Source: Spinellus fusiger (taxonomy: Eukaryota; Mucoromycota; Mucoromycetes; Mucorales; Phycomycetaceae). Taken from it: DNA of 64,000 nucleotides. The notes below the pieces were generated by a model that was not told the DNA's origin, did not search any database, and saw only the letters and a list, made by a program, of their open reading frames with translations. The translations under genes were made by a program, and so were the position numbers. The number at the start of each line of letters is the position of its first letter. Position 1 is the first letter of the stretch. This document shows positions 11,939 to 22,165 of the stretch, piece by piece. The stretch lies in NCBI GenBank assembly GCA_025094145.1, contig JALLLS010000114.1, positions 26,314 to 90,313 of the forward strand, read 5' to 3'.

Positions 11939-13462
11939 CAGTTCAAAGTATTTTTATTTTTGGGTGTTGGTTGCTATTCGCGCATTGGGCATGTTAGCCA
12001 CCCTATAAGAACTTTTGAACAATTAAGATATACATATAAACACTTTCAAATACAAAAGTGGAAAAAATAAATGCAAGGAAAAAAAGAAACAGAAAGATAA
12101 GAGTATATAAAACCTCGAAATGAGGGAAAAAATGAAGGGAAATATGAGAAATGAGAGAAAATGACAATGCAGACATAGACATTAGTTTGAGCCTAATCCC
12201 ACAAGCTTCTCAATAGACCAAAGATTGGTCTATTTACAAGTCTTGTTGGGTGTGTTGATTGTTTCCCTCGACTCCTTCCATGGCTGAGTCAGACCCAAAT
12301 GCCTGGAGGGCTTCTTTTTCAAGGGTGGCGGGAGGGCTGGTGACTGTGGCCTTGGCCTTGAGGTCTGCCAAGAGCTTCTCAAAGGCAATGGTGGATAGAC
12401 GGGGTGTGGCAATGCTTGAGCCAAAGTGGCGAGCAATGCTGTACCCTAAATGAATGGGGGCACGAAGACAGGTGTTGGACACTCGTTGCTCAAAGAGTTT
12501 TTGGGCCATTACAGCCTTGGTGCTATCTGACTCCTGCTGGAGCTTAGGGTCTGCAATCACCGTTGCAGCTACTGGATCAAAGCTTGCCTGTGGCTTGATC
12601 TTTGATTTCTCGAGTTTCTCCTCGAGTTCTTGCTTGAAGCTACCGTGTACAAGCAGTGCAATTGTACCCCTTGCTGGGAAGTGGATGTCTATGATCCGTG
12701 ACTGTTGGATCTTCAGTGATTCCAACATCTTGCGGATCTGGCCGTACTTGAGGTAGCGGCGACAGGGCAAGTATACAAAGTCGTATACTGAGGGCCCAGT
12801 AGGCTCTTGTAAGGCCCGAACTGTTTGTGCTCTAAGCACTGCTCTGGCCTTTGCTGTCTTCTTTGGTGGAGAGGCGTTCTTTTTAGCCATGTTGGCATAA
12901 GTGACAGTAGCCTTTTCTATGGCATCTGTGGGTTTCACTGTGGGGATGGGTGTGGGTGTAGGGGCAGGAGGTGATTTGGGTGCATTATCTGCACTCTTGG
13001 CATTGATCTGAGCCTGGAGAGATGTAATAAGGTCATCCTTGACCTTGACTTGTGCTTCCAATTCCTGGATGCGGAGTCCAATTGTTGCCATTTGTCTCTG
13101 AATATCTGACAGAAATGCCATCATCTGCTGGGTGAAGGTATCAGACTTTTCTACCTCAGTCATTTGATACTCGTAAGTATTTGCACGAGTGCGTTTGGTA
13201 AGTAGTCTGGGTTTTCTGCTGTCTGAGTTAGGAATGGTGGTAGCAGTGGTGGCCTCAGACACAAAAGGTCTGACAGGTGCTGGTACAGGAGGTTGCTTGA
13301 TGGTTGGTGGTTGGCCAGGATCCGTAGTTGGTGTATCTAATGTGTACTGTGTACTATGTGGGTGGATAGGGATTGCTGCTGATGGATGGATGTTGCTTAT
13401 GTTGAGTTCTGAGATTTGTATTTTTACTCTTTTGGGGTAATATTGATTACACGAAAGAGCTG
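11939..13462 (-). mobile_element. ORF1-only LINE-like element with 14-bp target duplication
   Basis: A 1.5-kb unit is flanked by direct repeats TATTTGCCCGTATA (11925-11938 and 13463-13476; the match extends to 18 bases if the following CAGT is included). It contains one long ORF followed by about 300 bp of 3' sequence that recurs at 15307 and 9772. No reverse transcriptase ORF follows. A target duplication of this length favours target-primed retrotransposition over a TA-specific transposase. The right flanking repeat abuts the terminal repeat of the Tc1 copy starting at 13477. Confidence 0.6.
12234..13163 (-). CDS. LINE ORF1-type protein (coiled coil plus RRM-like domain)
   Basis: From the first in-element ATG the protein is 309 residues. 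The frame is open further upstream to 13511, but that part runs through the flanking target repeat into the neighbouring transposon. It starts with a heptad-like coiled coil (about residues 5-55), then a Pro/Thr-rich linker and a YANMAKKN segment. A basic stretch leads into an RRM-like fold beginning near VYDFVYLPCRRYLKYGQI. This layout is that of ORF1 RNA-binding proteins of non-LTR retrotransposons, which coat the element RNA. The frame is intact although no ORF2 follows. It could instead be a domesticated or non-autonomous derivative; the domain call rests on layout rather than a diagnostic motif. Confidence 0.6.
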   Translation of the reverse strand: MTEVEKSDTFTQQMMAFLSDIQRQMATIGLRIQELEAQVKVKDDLITSLQAQINAKSADNAPKSPPAPTPTPIPTVKPTDAIEKATVTYANMAKKNASPPKKTAKARAVLRAQTVRALQEPTGPSVYDFVYLPCRRYLKYGQIRKMLESLKIQQSRIIDIHFPARGTIALLVHGSFKQELEEKLEKSKIKPQASFDPVAATVIADPKLQQESDSTKAVMAQKLFEQRVSNTCLRAPIHLGYSIARHFGSSIATPRLSTIAFEKLLADLKAKATVTSPPATLEKEALQAFGSDSAMEGVEGNNQHTQQDL

Positions 13463-13476
13463 TATTTGCCCGTATA

Positions 13477-14836
13477 CAGTGGCTTTCAAAATAACAAGGA
13501 AGATTTATCATATCCCGGTATGCTTCTGTAATAAGAAATACTTATTCTTTGTAATAAAAACACACAGTAAACACAAATTAAAGACTTCAAAATTGGATAA
13601 AGTATAAAGAGGGTCAACAGGATAGTAAATACAAGTTTATTGGGTAGAAACCCTTAATATTTGGTGTTTCCACCCTTGGCCTTAATGACAGTCCTAAATC
13701 TCCGCCCCATGCTAGCAATGAGGGTGTCTGTAGTGTCCTTAGGAATATTCTCCCATTCTTCCAACAAGAGCACCTCTAAGTCTTGTAGAGTACTTTTTGA
13801 GGTCATCCTCTCTCTAATAGCCCTGTCCAGCTCCTCCCATAAATGCTCTATTGGGTTCAGGTCGGGGCTTTGTGAGGGCCACCCCTCCATAGTGACAATG
13901 CTCTCTTGTACCTTCTACAACCTGAACTCTCTAATCTTGTGGAAGCTGGCATTGTCTTCTTGAAGAACACAACATACCACTAGATTCAGTACCTTGAGTT
14001 GAGCCAGATCAGGGCAGTATTTATCATTTAAGATCTCAATGTATCCTCTACTGTCTATACTTCCCTTCACAGGTACCAACCTTGCAACACCTTCACCAGA
14101 AAAGAGAACCCCACAACATCACACCATCACCACCAAACTTCATCTTCGGCTTCACATTCTTTGGGAGCAGCCCCTCGTTCTTCTTGCGCACCACCCTGTT
14201 GCGGTGGTTGTTCAAGATGAGCTGGAACTTGGACTCATCAGACCGGATGACTGTCTTCCAGTCTTCATCTGTCCAACGAAGGCAGGTCCTAGTCCAAGTA
14301 AGCCTCAACTTCTTGTGCTTATTAGTGAAGGAAGTTTTATTAACCACACTTTAAGAAAAGAGGCCAAGCTTCTTCATTTTCTCGAAGATGTTCTTGGACA
14401 CTTTGGTGGTCGTTTGCTTGCAAAGCTGATTCATTGTCTGAAATGAATCTCTTATCAATTCGAATGCAACCCCTCCCTCGTCCCTCTTATTAATAATAGA
14501 ATTACTCTCAGTGCTTCTTTTGGCCTTGAAGCATCAGTTTCCTTGTATCTCTTTACGATACGAGAAACAGACCGCTGACAAACTCCAAACCTAGCAGAAA
14601 TGACAACCTGACTGGTTCCATTAACAGTGGCCTCGTGAGCGATAAGACAGCGGGTGAAGTCATCAATATTTTTTTTTCTGTTTTCAAGAGGTCTCATGGG
14701 CTGTTCTGTGGTGTTAGATGAGGTAGACATTAGAGTCTAAAAGCGATAAATGAAGAATGTTTAACAAAAGAAGTTGATTCAAGGGTAAAATTATGGTCTA
14801 AATTTGGAATCTTCCTTGTTTTATTGAAAACCACTG
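13477..14836 (-). mobile_element. Tc1-like transposon, inverted-pair left copy
   Basis: A 1,360-bp element with TA on both sides (13475-13476 and 14837-14838). Its termini start CAGTGGTTTTCAATAAAACA at the 14836 end and CAGTGGCTTTCAAAATAACA at the 13477 end. Minus-strand frames give transposase in three broken pieces: an HTH part (14455-14730), a segment with WTDEDWKTVIRSDESKF (14093-14347) and a C-terminal segment with SQSPDLNPIEHLW (13654-13890). Its inner 752 bp (14085-14836) match 16636-17387 in inverted orientation without length difference, whereas the outer half belongs to a different sequence subfamily. Confidence 0.85.
13654..14730 (-). pseudogene. Tc1-like transposase, frameshifted
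   Basis: Three consecutive minus-strand ORFs form one decayed DDE transposase. The N-terminal piece (91 residues) holds the paired HTH-type DNA-binding part. The middle piece (84 residues) contains the first catalytic Asp context (VIRSDESKF) and a GGGVMLWG-like motif in the form GGDGVMLWGS. The last piece (78 residues) holds the DLNPIEHLW region near the third acidic residue and ends in KGGNTKY. The second catalytic Asp region, between the last two pieces, is disrupted. It cannot encode active enzyme. Confidence 0.8.
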
Positions 14837-14838
14837 TA

Positions 14839-15307
14839 TCTTCATCTGGTGTGTTGAGCGGGAACGCCAACGCCGCCATAGAGTGCAAAGACTCCTTCAT
14901 CAACAGACGCTGTATCCTCACTTCTCCTTTGATCTCTCCTCTACCACCCATTCTTAACCCGTTTAGCAAAGCCAGAAGCTGCTAGTGTAGTTGCTGTATT
15001 TGTGTCCTCAGGATTGTTCGAGTTGCTCTAAGTATCCCTCGTTGGATTTCGAACCACCACAGGAAGACGGTTATCTTTTTGGTGTCCTGATCTCCTTGCT
15101 GAATTTATGGCCTTTTTGAATATCTATTCTTAACTTAGCATCTACTGTCATTTCTACTCATTTCTCATTGTTTTTTTCCTCATTTGATTATTTAAAGTGT
15201 TTATATGTATATCTTGATTATTCAAAAGTTCCCATGGTGTGGCTGATATGCCCAATACGCGAATAGCAACCAACACCCAAAAATAAAATAAAAAACACTT
15301 TCAACTG
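14839..15307 (+). repeat. Repeat sharing its 3' end with the ORF1 element
   Basis: Aligns with 9262-9772 over most of its length, and its last 130 bp matches the 3' end of the element at 11939-13462 (landmark GGGTGTTGGTTGCTATTCGCG, read on the minus strand). It ends in CAACTG followed by TA. No ORF is preserved. It is probably a truncated member of the same retroelement lineage. Confidence 0.55.
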
Positions 15308-15499
15308 TAGTATAGTGTTTTCCAAAAGAAGAAAGAAAGAGAACTCGAAAGGTTTTTTTACAGAGTCGACAGGCAGTAGTAACTTTGGCAGTCAGGGAGT
15401 CCGACAATCTTACAACACCACATGTCAGTTTATCTGGTGATCTTTTTTGTAGGAAGGCGACATAGGCCTTGAAGGTTAATTTATTAAGGAGGATATATA

Positions 15500-16046
15500 T
15501 AAAAATAAAAATAAATTCAATTAGGGGAAATCACTCACCATCAAGATGAATGGATGACCCCAAGTAACTAATACAAAAAAGATCGAAAACAGGGAAAATT
15601 GAAATTAAAAGCAAAACCTTAGGTAAGATCAACCTCGTCAATAAATATGGAAACAAGAGAGTGAGCAGTACGAGTGACAGAAGCAGAGATAAATGGTACC
15701 CCATCAAATACACACCTCCAATAGTATATCCAACACGCTAACAGACAGGAGCTGACCACTTGGCAGAATTCAACAGATGTTCCACTGTCTATAGCAGGAA
15801 ACTTGAACTCATAAATAGCAGCCATTATATCTGACAGTTGAAGCTCACACTCAAAATTTAAACGCAACATTTCCTGCCAAACAGAGAGTTTGTTGGGACA
15901 TAAGAACAAAAAGTGGGCTGGATGGTCTTCTGAATCGAGGCAAATAGGAAATACAGTATCTAGAAATATTTCTGGAACAGTCTGATGAAGAACAAGACGA
16001 CAGGACAGTTTACCATGCAATGCACGATACCAGATGGAGCGAGAAG
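15500..16046 (-). mobile_element. 5'-truncated LINE, ORF2 C-terminus plus 3' tail
   Basis: Minus-strand 15619-16043 encodes about 140 residues starting RSIWYRALHGKL. It includes a Cys/His segment (FPICLDSEDHPAHFLFLCPN), as found after the reverse transcriptase domain in fungal LINE ORF2 proteins. A stop and about 110 bp of A/T-rich 3' sequence follow. The 5' part is missing because a second LINE fragment abuts at 16047. Confidence 0.7.
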
Positions 16047-16380
16047 TTTTTTTTTGTCTAAGACACTTTTTTATTAAGCATTTTTTACGCAGTCATACGT
16101 TGTACTGAGAGGTCTGACTGGGAAAACATAATGGACACAAGTCACTTACAGAAAATTAGAAAAGAAAGAGAATATAAAAGAAAATGACATAAAAGTAAAT
16201 ATACACTAAACTATGTCATGTCTTTGTTTTTGCGGGTGAGGGTGGTAAGGAGGGATCGAGCACGTTCAGAGACAGTGGAGGCGATAAAAGGAGAGTTGCG
16301 GAAGTGACTGGACCAGTAGTCGTACCAAATTGCCTGAAGAACTGCACCAAAGACTTGACTGCTAGTCAGAGGTCCATTTT
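16047..16380 (-). mobile_element. Second LINE 3' end with poly(A)
   Basis: Minus-strand 16211-16376 encodes a segment (WYDYWSSHFRNSPF, SERARSLLTTLTRKNKD) homologous to the end of the neighbouring LINE ORF2 but clearly diverged, then a stop. About 150 bp of 3' sequence with an AATAAA follows, then a nine-base poly(A) (poly(T) on the plus strand, 16047-16055) exactly where the first LINE fragment begins. This is the signature of a 5'-truncated LINE insertion. Confidence 0.7.
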
Positions 16381-16635
16381 ATCCGGTGATAGTTTGTTTC
16401 CGTGGTTATTTATGCTGCAATTAATCCTCCGATTAAAATAGGGTCTTAGTAGCAGTACTATCATGCTATTGTTATTGTAATTTTGAGCAATGTAAGATTT
16501 TAGGGGGCTGGTAAGTCTCAGGATTGGGTTGCTACGGACACAGTAGATAAGAACTTAAAAGTACGTTGGGGATGTACTAAAGTGGATAGTCTTCAGAACG
16601 GCTTGAACAGATAGAGATATTTGGCGGGAGAAATA
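16381..16635. other. Unassigned spacer between LINE and Tc1 copies
   Basis: About 250 bp without an ORF. A short match (TTATCYGGTGAT, where Y is C or T) near 16380 is also seen near 15430, suggesting a relic of the same repeat family, but I cannot classify it. Confidence 0.4.
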
Positions 16636-17812
16636 CAGTGGTTTTCAATAAAACAAGGAAGATTCCAAATTTAGACCATAATTTTACCCTTGAATCAACT
16701 TCTTTTGTTAAACATTCTTCATTTATCGCTTTTAGACTCTAATGTCTACCTCATCTAACACCACAGAACAGCCCATGAGACCTCTTGAAAACAGAAAAAA
16801 AAATATTGATGACTTCACCCGCTGTCTTATCGCTCACGAGGCCACTGTTAATGGAACCAGTCAGGTTGTCATTTCTGCTAGGTTTGGAGTTTGTCAGCGG
16901 TCTGTTTCTCGTATCGTAAAGAGATACAAGGAAACTGATGCTTCAAGGCCAAAAGAAGCACTGAGAGTAATTCTATTATTAATAAGAGGGACGAGGGAGG
17001 GGTTGCATTCGAATTGATAAGAGATTCATTTCAGACAATGAATCAGCTTTGCAAGCAAACGACCACCAAAGTGTCCAAGAACATCTTCGAGAAAATGAAG
17101 AAGCTTGGCCTCTTTTCTTAAAGTGTGGTTAATAAAACTTCCTTCACTAATAAGCACAAGAAGTTGAGGCTTACTTGGACTAGGACCTGCCTTCGTTGGA
17201 CAGATGAAGACTGGAAGACAGTCATCCGGTCTGATGAGTCCAAGTTCCAGCTCATCTTGAACAACCACCGCAACAGGGTGGTGCGCAAGAAGAACGAGGG
17301 GCTGCTCCCAAAGAATGTGAAGCCGAAGATGAAGTTTGGTGGTGATGGTGTGATGTTGTGGGGTTCTCTTTTCTGGTGAAGGTGTTGATAGACTTGCTGT
17401 GGTGGAGGGATCCATCAATAGTACCAAATGCACAAGCATTTTAGAAGAGACCTATTGCCCCGAGCTTGCTCGTCTTTCCACACTGAATCCAGTGGTAGGC
17501 TATATTCTTCAAGAGGAAAATACCAGTTGCCATAATAGTAAGAAGACTAGGAAATGGAAAGATGAGAGGGGCATAGTCACGATGAAGGGGTGGCCATCTC
17601 AAAGCCCTGACCTGAACCCAGTTGAGCATCTTTGGGAAAATCTGGATAGAGTAGTCCGTAAGAGAATTAACCCAGCAATCACTCTCCAGGATCTCCAAAG
17701 AGGTTACCAACAACCTCATTACCAGCATGCATTGGAGATGTAGGGCTGTCATTGAGGCCAAGGGTGGAAGCACCAAATACTAATGGTTTCTACCCAATAA
17801 ATTTGTATTTAT
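16636..17812 (+). mobile_element. Tc1-like transposon, inverted-pair right copy, 3' end lost
   Basis: Starts at CAGTGGTTTTCAATAAAACA after TA (16634-16635). Its first 752 bp mirror the copy ending at 14836. Plus-strand transposase pieces at 16742-17017 and 17125-17379 translate identically to their partners. The distal part (17388-17790, including SQSPDLNPVEHLW and the ending KGGSTKY) instead resembles the copy at 63.2-64 kb. The element is cut off at 17812 by the CACACCAGGAGATTT-family copy B, and its distal terminal repeat is not found on the other side. Confidence 0.8.
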
Positions 17813-17814
17813 TA

Positions 17815-19168
17815 CACACCAGGAGATTTTTGGGATATATAAGGAAATATCCTGAGAATAAAATTGCAATATTCTTATGATTGGCTAATGTGTTTTAAAA
17901 TGCCTTTTCGCTGTCTAAATGAACTATTTCAAACTCTACTTCCCTGTTTTAGCAATAGCTATTGACTTTGTAATTAAAAAGTATAGAATTGGCTGTAAAG
18001 ACAAGAAATAGAACAAGAATCACCCCATAATTACAACCCAGTCACTGAATTTAATGTTTAACATAATGTGTTAACTATAAGCCCACAGTATTTGCAGTAT
18101 AACACTGCTTAAGAAAGATGTATTATAGAACACACGGAATTAACTCTAGTGGTCATTGTCCATAAAATAGAACCAAACTTACTTAAATTGAGAACTGTAT
18201 AGTCACTCATTGACTCGGTATTCATAATCACTTCAGTAACTATGTTATTGTAACTGGTATTAACAGTGGTGCTTAATGATTACAAAGTATTATTTCTAAT
18301 ACTGGGTTTTAGGCTCAAGGCAAATAGTTTTTATTTTATTTTATTTTTTATTTTTATTTTTATTTATTTTTATTTTTTTTGCTTAAGGCAAATAGTGTTA
18401 ATTGTTTGACTTGTGAATTTTGACCTGTGAATCTTATGAGTGAAGGCTAGTGTATACGTCACCAGAATAGAGAAAGAAATATTATTATTTGTTTTGATAA
18501 TCCCCTCCTTTTGTTATTTCCCACACTGTCTATACAATTTGATACTTAAGCACTCATCAAGATGAGCATAACTGAGCAAGGTAATGTACTATTATTAACA
18601 AAGAGAAACAATAGAAGGAGGTGATAGACACTACCAAGGACTAGTCTAGTGATAAAAAGATAAGCAGTGTCTTCATCTGGGCTTGAGTTCAATGTAATCC
18701 ACAAAACACTCATTGTATTACTATTAGGCAAGTGAAGACTCTTCTCAAGTCAGTCTCAGGTAGCCTTCTTCCTTCTATACTGTCTAAGGTGTCTAGGCTG
18801 TCTAGGGTATACTCCTGAGCATAGTTATCTATCTTCCAAGAATAAAGCACAAGGCCTTTAGGTTGTGAATTCTATTGCTATGAAGGAATACGCCTAGAAC
18901 AGCAGTAGCTATAGTAATAGTATAGTATTAGCTACAGTATTGTTAGCTATATTATTATTAGCTATATTATTATAATAAACAATTTTATTCATAAATAATA
19001 TTTTTATTGATAATATAATTTGATATTGAGGTATTCCATAAAAGGTAAGAAAATTTTGGATACTCGCAAACCTTTGATTTCAACTACAGTTTCATAAAAG
19101 GCAAGAAATTTTCGGTTTTAAAAGGCGAAGATATCATCGCTTAAAGGCCAGAAAAATCTCCTGGTGTG
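17815..19168 (-). mobile_element. TA-flanked transposon, CACACCAGGAGATTT family, copy B
   Basis: A 1,354-bp unit with near-perfect inverted ends CACACCAGGAGATTTTT and its complement, bounded by TA at 17813-17814 and 19169-19170. It is collinear with copy A in inverse orientation, including a degenerate 61-codon frame at 18546-18731. It sits in the 3' part of a Tc1-like element, so it is younger than that element. No transposase is visible. Confidence 0.8.
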
Positions 19169-19170
19169 TA

Positions 19171-19373
19171 GCTATAATGTTATAATAAACAATATTTTTT
19201 TATTGATAATACAATTTGATATTGAGGTATTTCACAAAAAGAAATAATAAATTGGATACCCATAAACCTTTTGATTTTAAAACATTTCTCTATAAAAGGT
19301 GATTATTGCATTGTGACTTAAAGAGAAAGTTGTATTATTGATTAAAAGCCAGATAAATCTCCTGATGTGTAAC
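19171..19373 (-). repeat. Extra terminal fragment of the CACACCAGGAGATTT family
   Basis: About 200 bp that align with the adjacent terminal region of copy B (18960-19168), ending in AAATCTCCTGATGTG followed by TA. It reads as a tandem duplicate of the element end or the remains of a second copy. Confidence 0.6.
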
Positions 19374-20554
19374 TATTTATAATATTTTACATACATTATA
19401 GTTCACACAGATACATTATGAGAATCTGATTTGGATTATGCGTTATTCACATTCTTAAAAATAGCCTTTAACGAGAGTGGCATGTTTTTATTTTATTTTT
19501 ATTTTAGTTTAGTTTTTAGTTTTGAATGACATATTGCATGATTTCATCGATTCCTCTAAGAAAAGCACCAATTTCTCATTAAATAAAAATACTGATTAAC
19601 AATCAGATATAATAACAGGCTTATAGAGCTCATGGTGCTAAGGTGTAACACTGGGGGTTTGGGGTTTAGTTTTTTTCATATCTGTTAGACCTTTGCGAAA
19701 TATTGATTACAATAATTCTATACTATATTACTGATAGGTGGAAGGAGAAAGAAGATATTTAAGACAAAAAAAAATAGACTTATCAGATGATCAAAGCGCA
19801 CCTACCTCTGGTGTTAATCTTCAAAGTGTAAAGGTTCGCCATTTAATAATTTTAATGGTATTATTCTGTCTTGATCAAAGCAGCGTCATTTTCTGGCTAT
19901 TTTCCATTTTTGGTCATTCTTACGGATGTATAAAAATAGAGAGTTGTCGTCTTTGGGTTTTTAGGCCAAAGGTATACGGAACAGTAGAACGTTTAGTTAA
20001 ACTCTGTTATTTATTAAATGGAATTGATACATCTTTTGTATTTTTTCTAATGGTATAGATTCAGGGGTTAACTATCGAAATGCTATGAACTATCGACATC
20101 CCTTTATTCGATAGAGTCTCCTTCTTAGTTTGGTAATAAATGAGTGCTCATTCCAAAAGAAGTGATCTATCCAAATATAGAAAATATCTTCACGACAGAG
20201 TTATAATAATAGCTTAGAGTCTGAGATAATTGTTTTAGATGTATAATGCCGTAGTTGGCATCGAAATCTATTTTCAACACTTGACTAAATGTTTATAAAC
20301 TCCTACTTAACGCATATAAAGCACAGTATCCATGGTTTGAAGGGACTGTGAAGTCAATCGAATAGGTATGGAAGGAAGGAATAGATGGAATATGACAAAT
20401 GAATGAAGTTGAGATAGACTTCTACCATAATAAGTATCACTAAGAGCCAAACATGGTAAGCTAAATGTCATACAGAGAGTATTTGGGTAGGTAAAATAGC
20501 CTCAATCAAGAAATACAATACAACACGGAATTATCAACAAATGTTCTTCCATAC
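19374..20554. other. Intergenic DNA with a weak unknown ORF
   Basis: Mostly non-coding. The frame 19738-20058 stays open for about 106 codons, lacks an early ATG and ends with a Lys/Arg/Leu-rich stretch (FRPKVYGTVERLVKLCYLL). The composition is protein-like but I do not recognise the family, and I would treat it as a decayed relic rather than a gene. Confidence 0.35.
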
Positions 20555-20557
20555 CAT

Positions 20558-20640
20558 GATTCGAACTAGCGACCTTCCCACCTGGCAAACAGACATTTTT
20601 CCGGTTGGGCCAATCACCATGGCCCTTCTAATAGAATAGA
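20558..20640 (-). repeat. tRNA-like sequence (possible SINE head or tRNA pseudogene)
   Basis: Read on the minus strand, an A-box-like TTGGCCCAACCGG is followed about 35 bases later by a B-box-like AGTTCGAATC, the spacing of an internal RNA polymerase III promoter. The anticodon arm does not pair cleanly and the acceptor stem is weak, so this is not a convincing functional tRNA. A tRNA-derived SINE or pseudogene is the better guess. Confidence 0.35.
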
Positions 20641-21767
20641 GGTTATGAGAAGGATTAATCACTTCTGATTTCAAACTCAAAGAAAGGCATTTGGTGAAAT
20701 TATGATTTGTCAAATAAAAACAGTTTTTCTAATATATTGGACCACTATTGTTTTATGTAAATATAGTAAGAAAGGTGGATATTTGTCCCAATCTAACAGA
20801 TTATTTAACGGAATTTTTCGGATGCTCTTAATTGTGAAGGACAGTGTATTTTCAATGCACACTGTTACACGGGGATAAACAGTAAAAAAAAACTTATTTC
20901 TAAGAAGACTTGAGTCAAAGATGATTGAGTGTTTATTTATTTATTTATTATTATTATGTCGAGCACTAAGATCAATAAACAAAAGCCTAGTAAAGTAAAA
21001 GACAATTAGCTAATCGCTAGAAAAGAAAATGAGTTTCAAGTAGAAAAAGATGGGTTCCTTAGTGGAGACTTGTCATTAAGAGGAGCCAGATAGGCTGATT
21101 GGGTGAGCAGTATAACACCTGGTTTAGCTATACAGCCTTTTTAATCAAGTTTTTGTTTCTATGAACAGCACAATATACTTAGCAACCTACAAAATAAATC
21201 TTCATGTCAATCATACCTTAATGATCAAGGCTACATATAGTCTTTATTCTGGTGCTTTATAGCTAATCTCATAGCAATTGTTTGTCAATGAAGAGTCATA
21301 GATTTAGATAAATGAATGCCTATTTCAACTATAAGTTTAACTAATTTACAATATGTTTTTGACGAACTGTGACTGAGTAAAAACAAAACAAAAATTGCTC
21401 TCTAAGAAATAAGTTTTTTGTAACAAGAGAATGGCCCTGATGTTTTAATCATTGTGTAATAACCATATCATTTTTCTCGATCTATTGTAGTGTTAATTAG
21501 TCATACTCTTTATACATTATAGTTATGGTTTATTGCATTGGTGTATTTCTATAAATGACATCAGTGTTAACATTATAAGGCATCATACTAGACATTTGGA
21601 CTTGTTTAGTCCATAATCGGTTCTAGTACAACCATGTATGGTAATATTTTTTGGTGAAAATAATCGTGAAGGGTTAGTAAGCCACATGGCAAATTTGTAT
21701 AATTCTAACCCATAGTATTCCTGGTTGTACAAAAACCAACCTCATGTCCGTGCCACATATTTTATGC
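20641..21767. other. Intergenic DNA, no gene seen
   Basis: AT-rich, no supported ORF. A TTTA/TTA simple repeat lies near 20932-20955. The last few hundred bases precede the small secreted protein gene. Confidence 0.5.
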
Positions 21768-21774
21768 TATAAAT
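21768..21774 (+). promoter_or_regulatory. TATA box of the small secreted protein gene
   Basis: TATAAAT lies 74 bp upstream of the chosen ATG at 21848 and is followed by a C/T-rich leader, as expected for a well-expressed fungal gene. Confidence 0.45.
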
Positions 21775-21847
21775 TCAAGCAAAAATCTGATGGATTTTGT
21801 CTTTATCTACTCTTCATTTCTTACTCTTACAAACCAGTCTATATACC

Positions 21848-22165
21848 ATGAAGTTCTCCATCTTGATCTCTGCTGTCCTTGGACTCACTGTTGCCTCCTC
21901 CTCTGTAAAGGCCTTGAACATCAGACGTGATACCTATGAGTTGCCTCCTATTATTTCTGACCGTGTTCGTCCTCCAACCTATACTCCAAGTGCTAATCTT
22001 GATGCAGAAGCTAGTGCTATTGCCTCAAACCCTCCCCTGCCCTCTGACATTCCTCAAAAAGGTGGTTATGCTCTGAATGCTACTGGATATCCTAGTGATT
22101 ACAGATCAACTACTGCCACTGCCACTGCCACAATCACTTCATTCTCTGTTCCTACGTCTCTCTAA
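21848..22165 (+). CDS. Small secreted protein, function unknown
   Basis: Encodes 105 residues from the ATG at 21848. The frame is open upstream, but this ATG begins a clear signal peptide (MKFSILISAVLGLTVASS) with a cleavage region near residues 18-24. The mature part is short, Pro/Ser/Ala/Thr-rich, has a possible dibasic processing site (IRRD) just after the signal and ends in a Thr/Ala run. It has no cysteines, unlike many cysteine-rich effectors. Codon use and the TATA-plus-pyrimidine leader suggest strong expression. I do not recognise a family; a wall-associated or secreted peptide is plausible. Confidence 0.75.
   Translation: MKFSILISAVLGLTVASSSVKALNIRRDTYELPPIISDRVRPPTYTPSANLDAEASAIASNPPLPSDIPQKGGYALNATGYPSDYRSTTATATATITSFSVPTSL

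Noticed and set aside
11939..13462. Interpretation of the ORF1 element as a TA-specific DNA transposon, because its 3' end is followed by TA in three copies
   Set aside because: The flanking direct repeat is at least 14 bp and the two ends are not clear inverted repeats, so a retroelement origin fits better; the alternative is not fully excluded.
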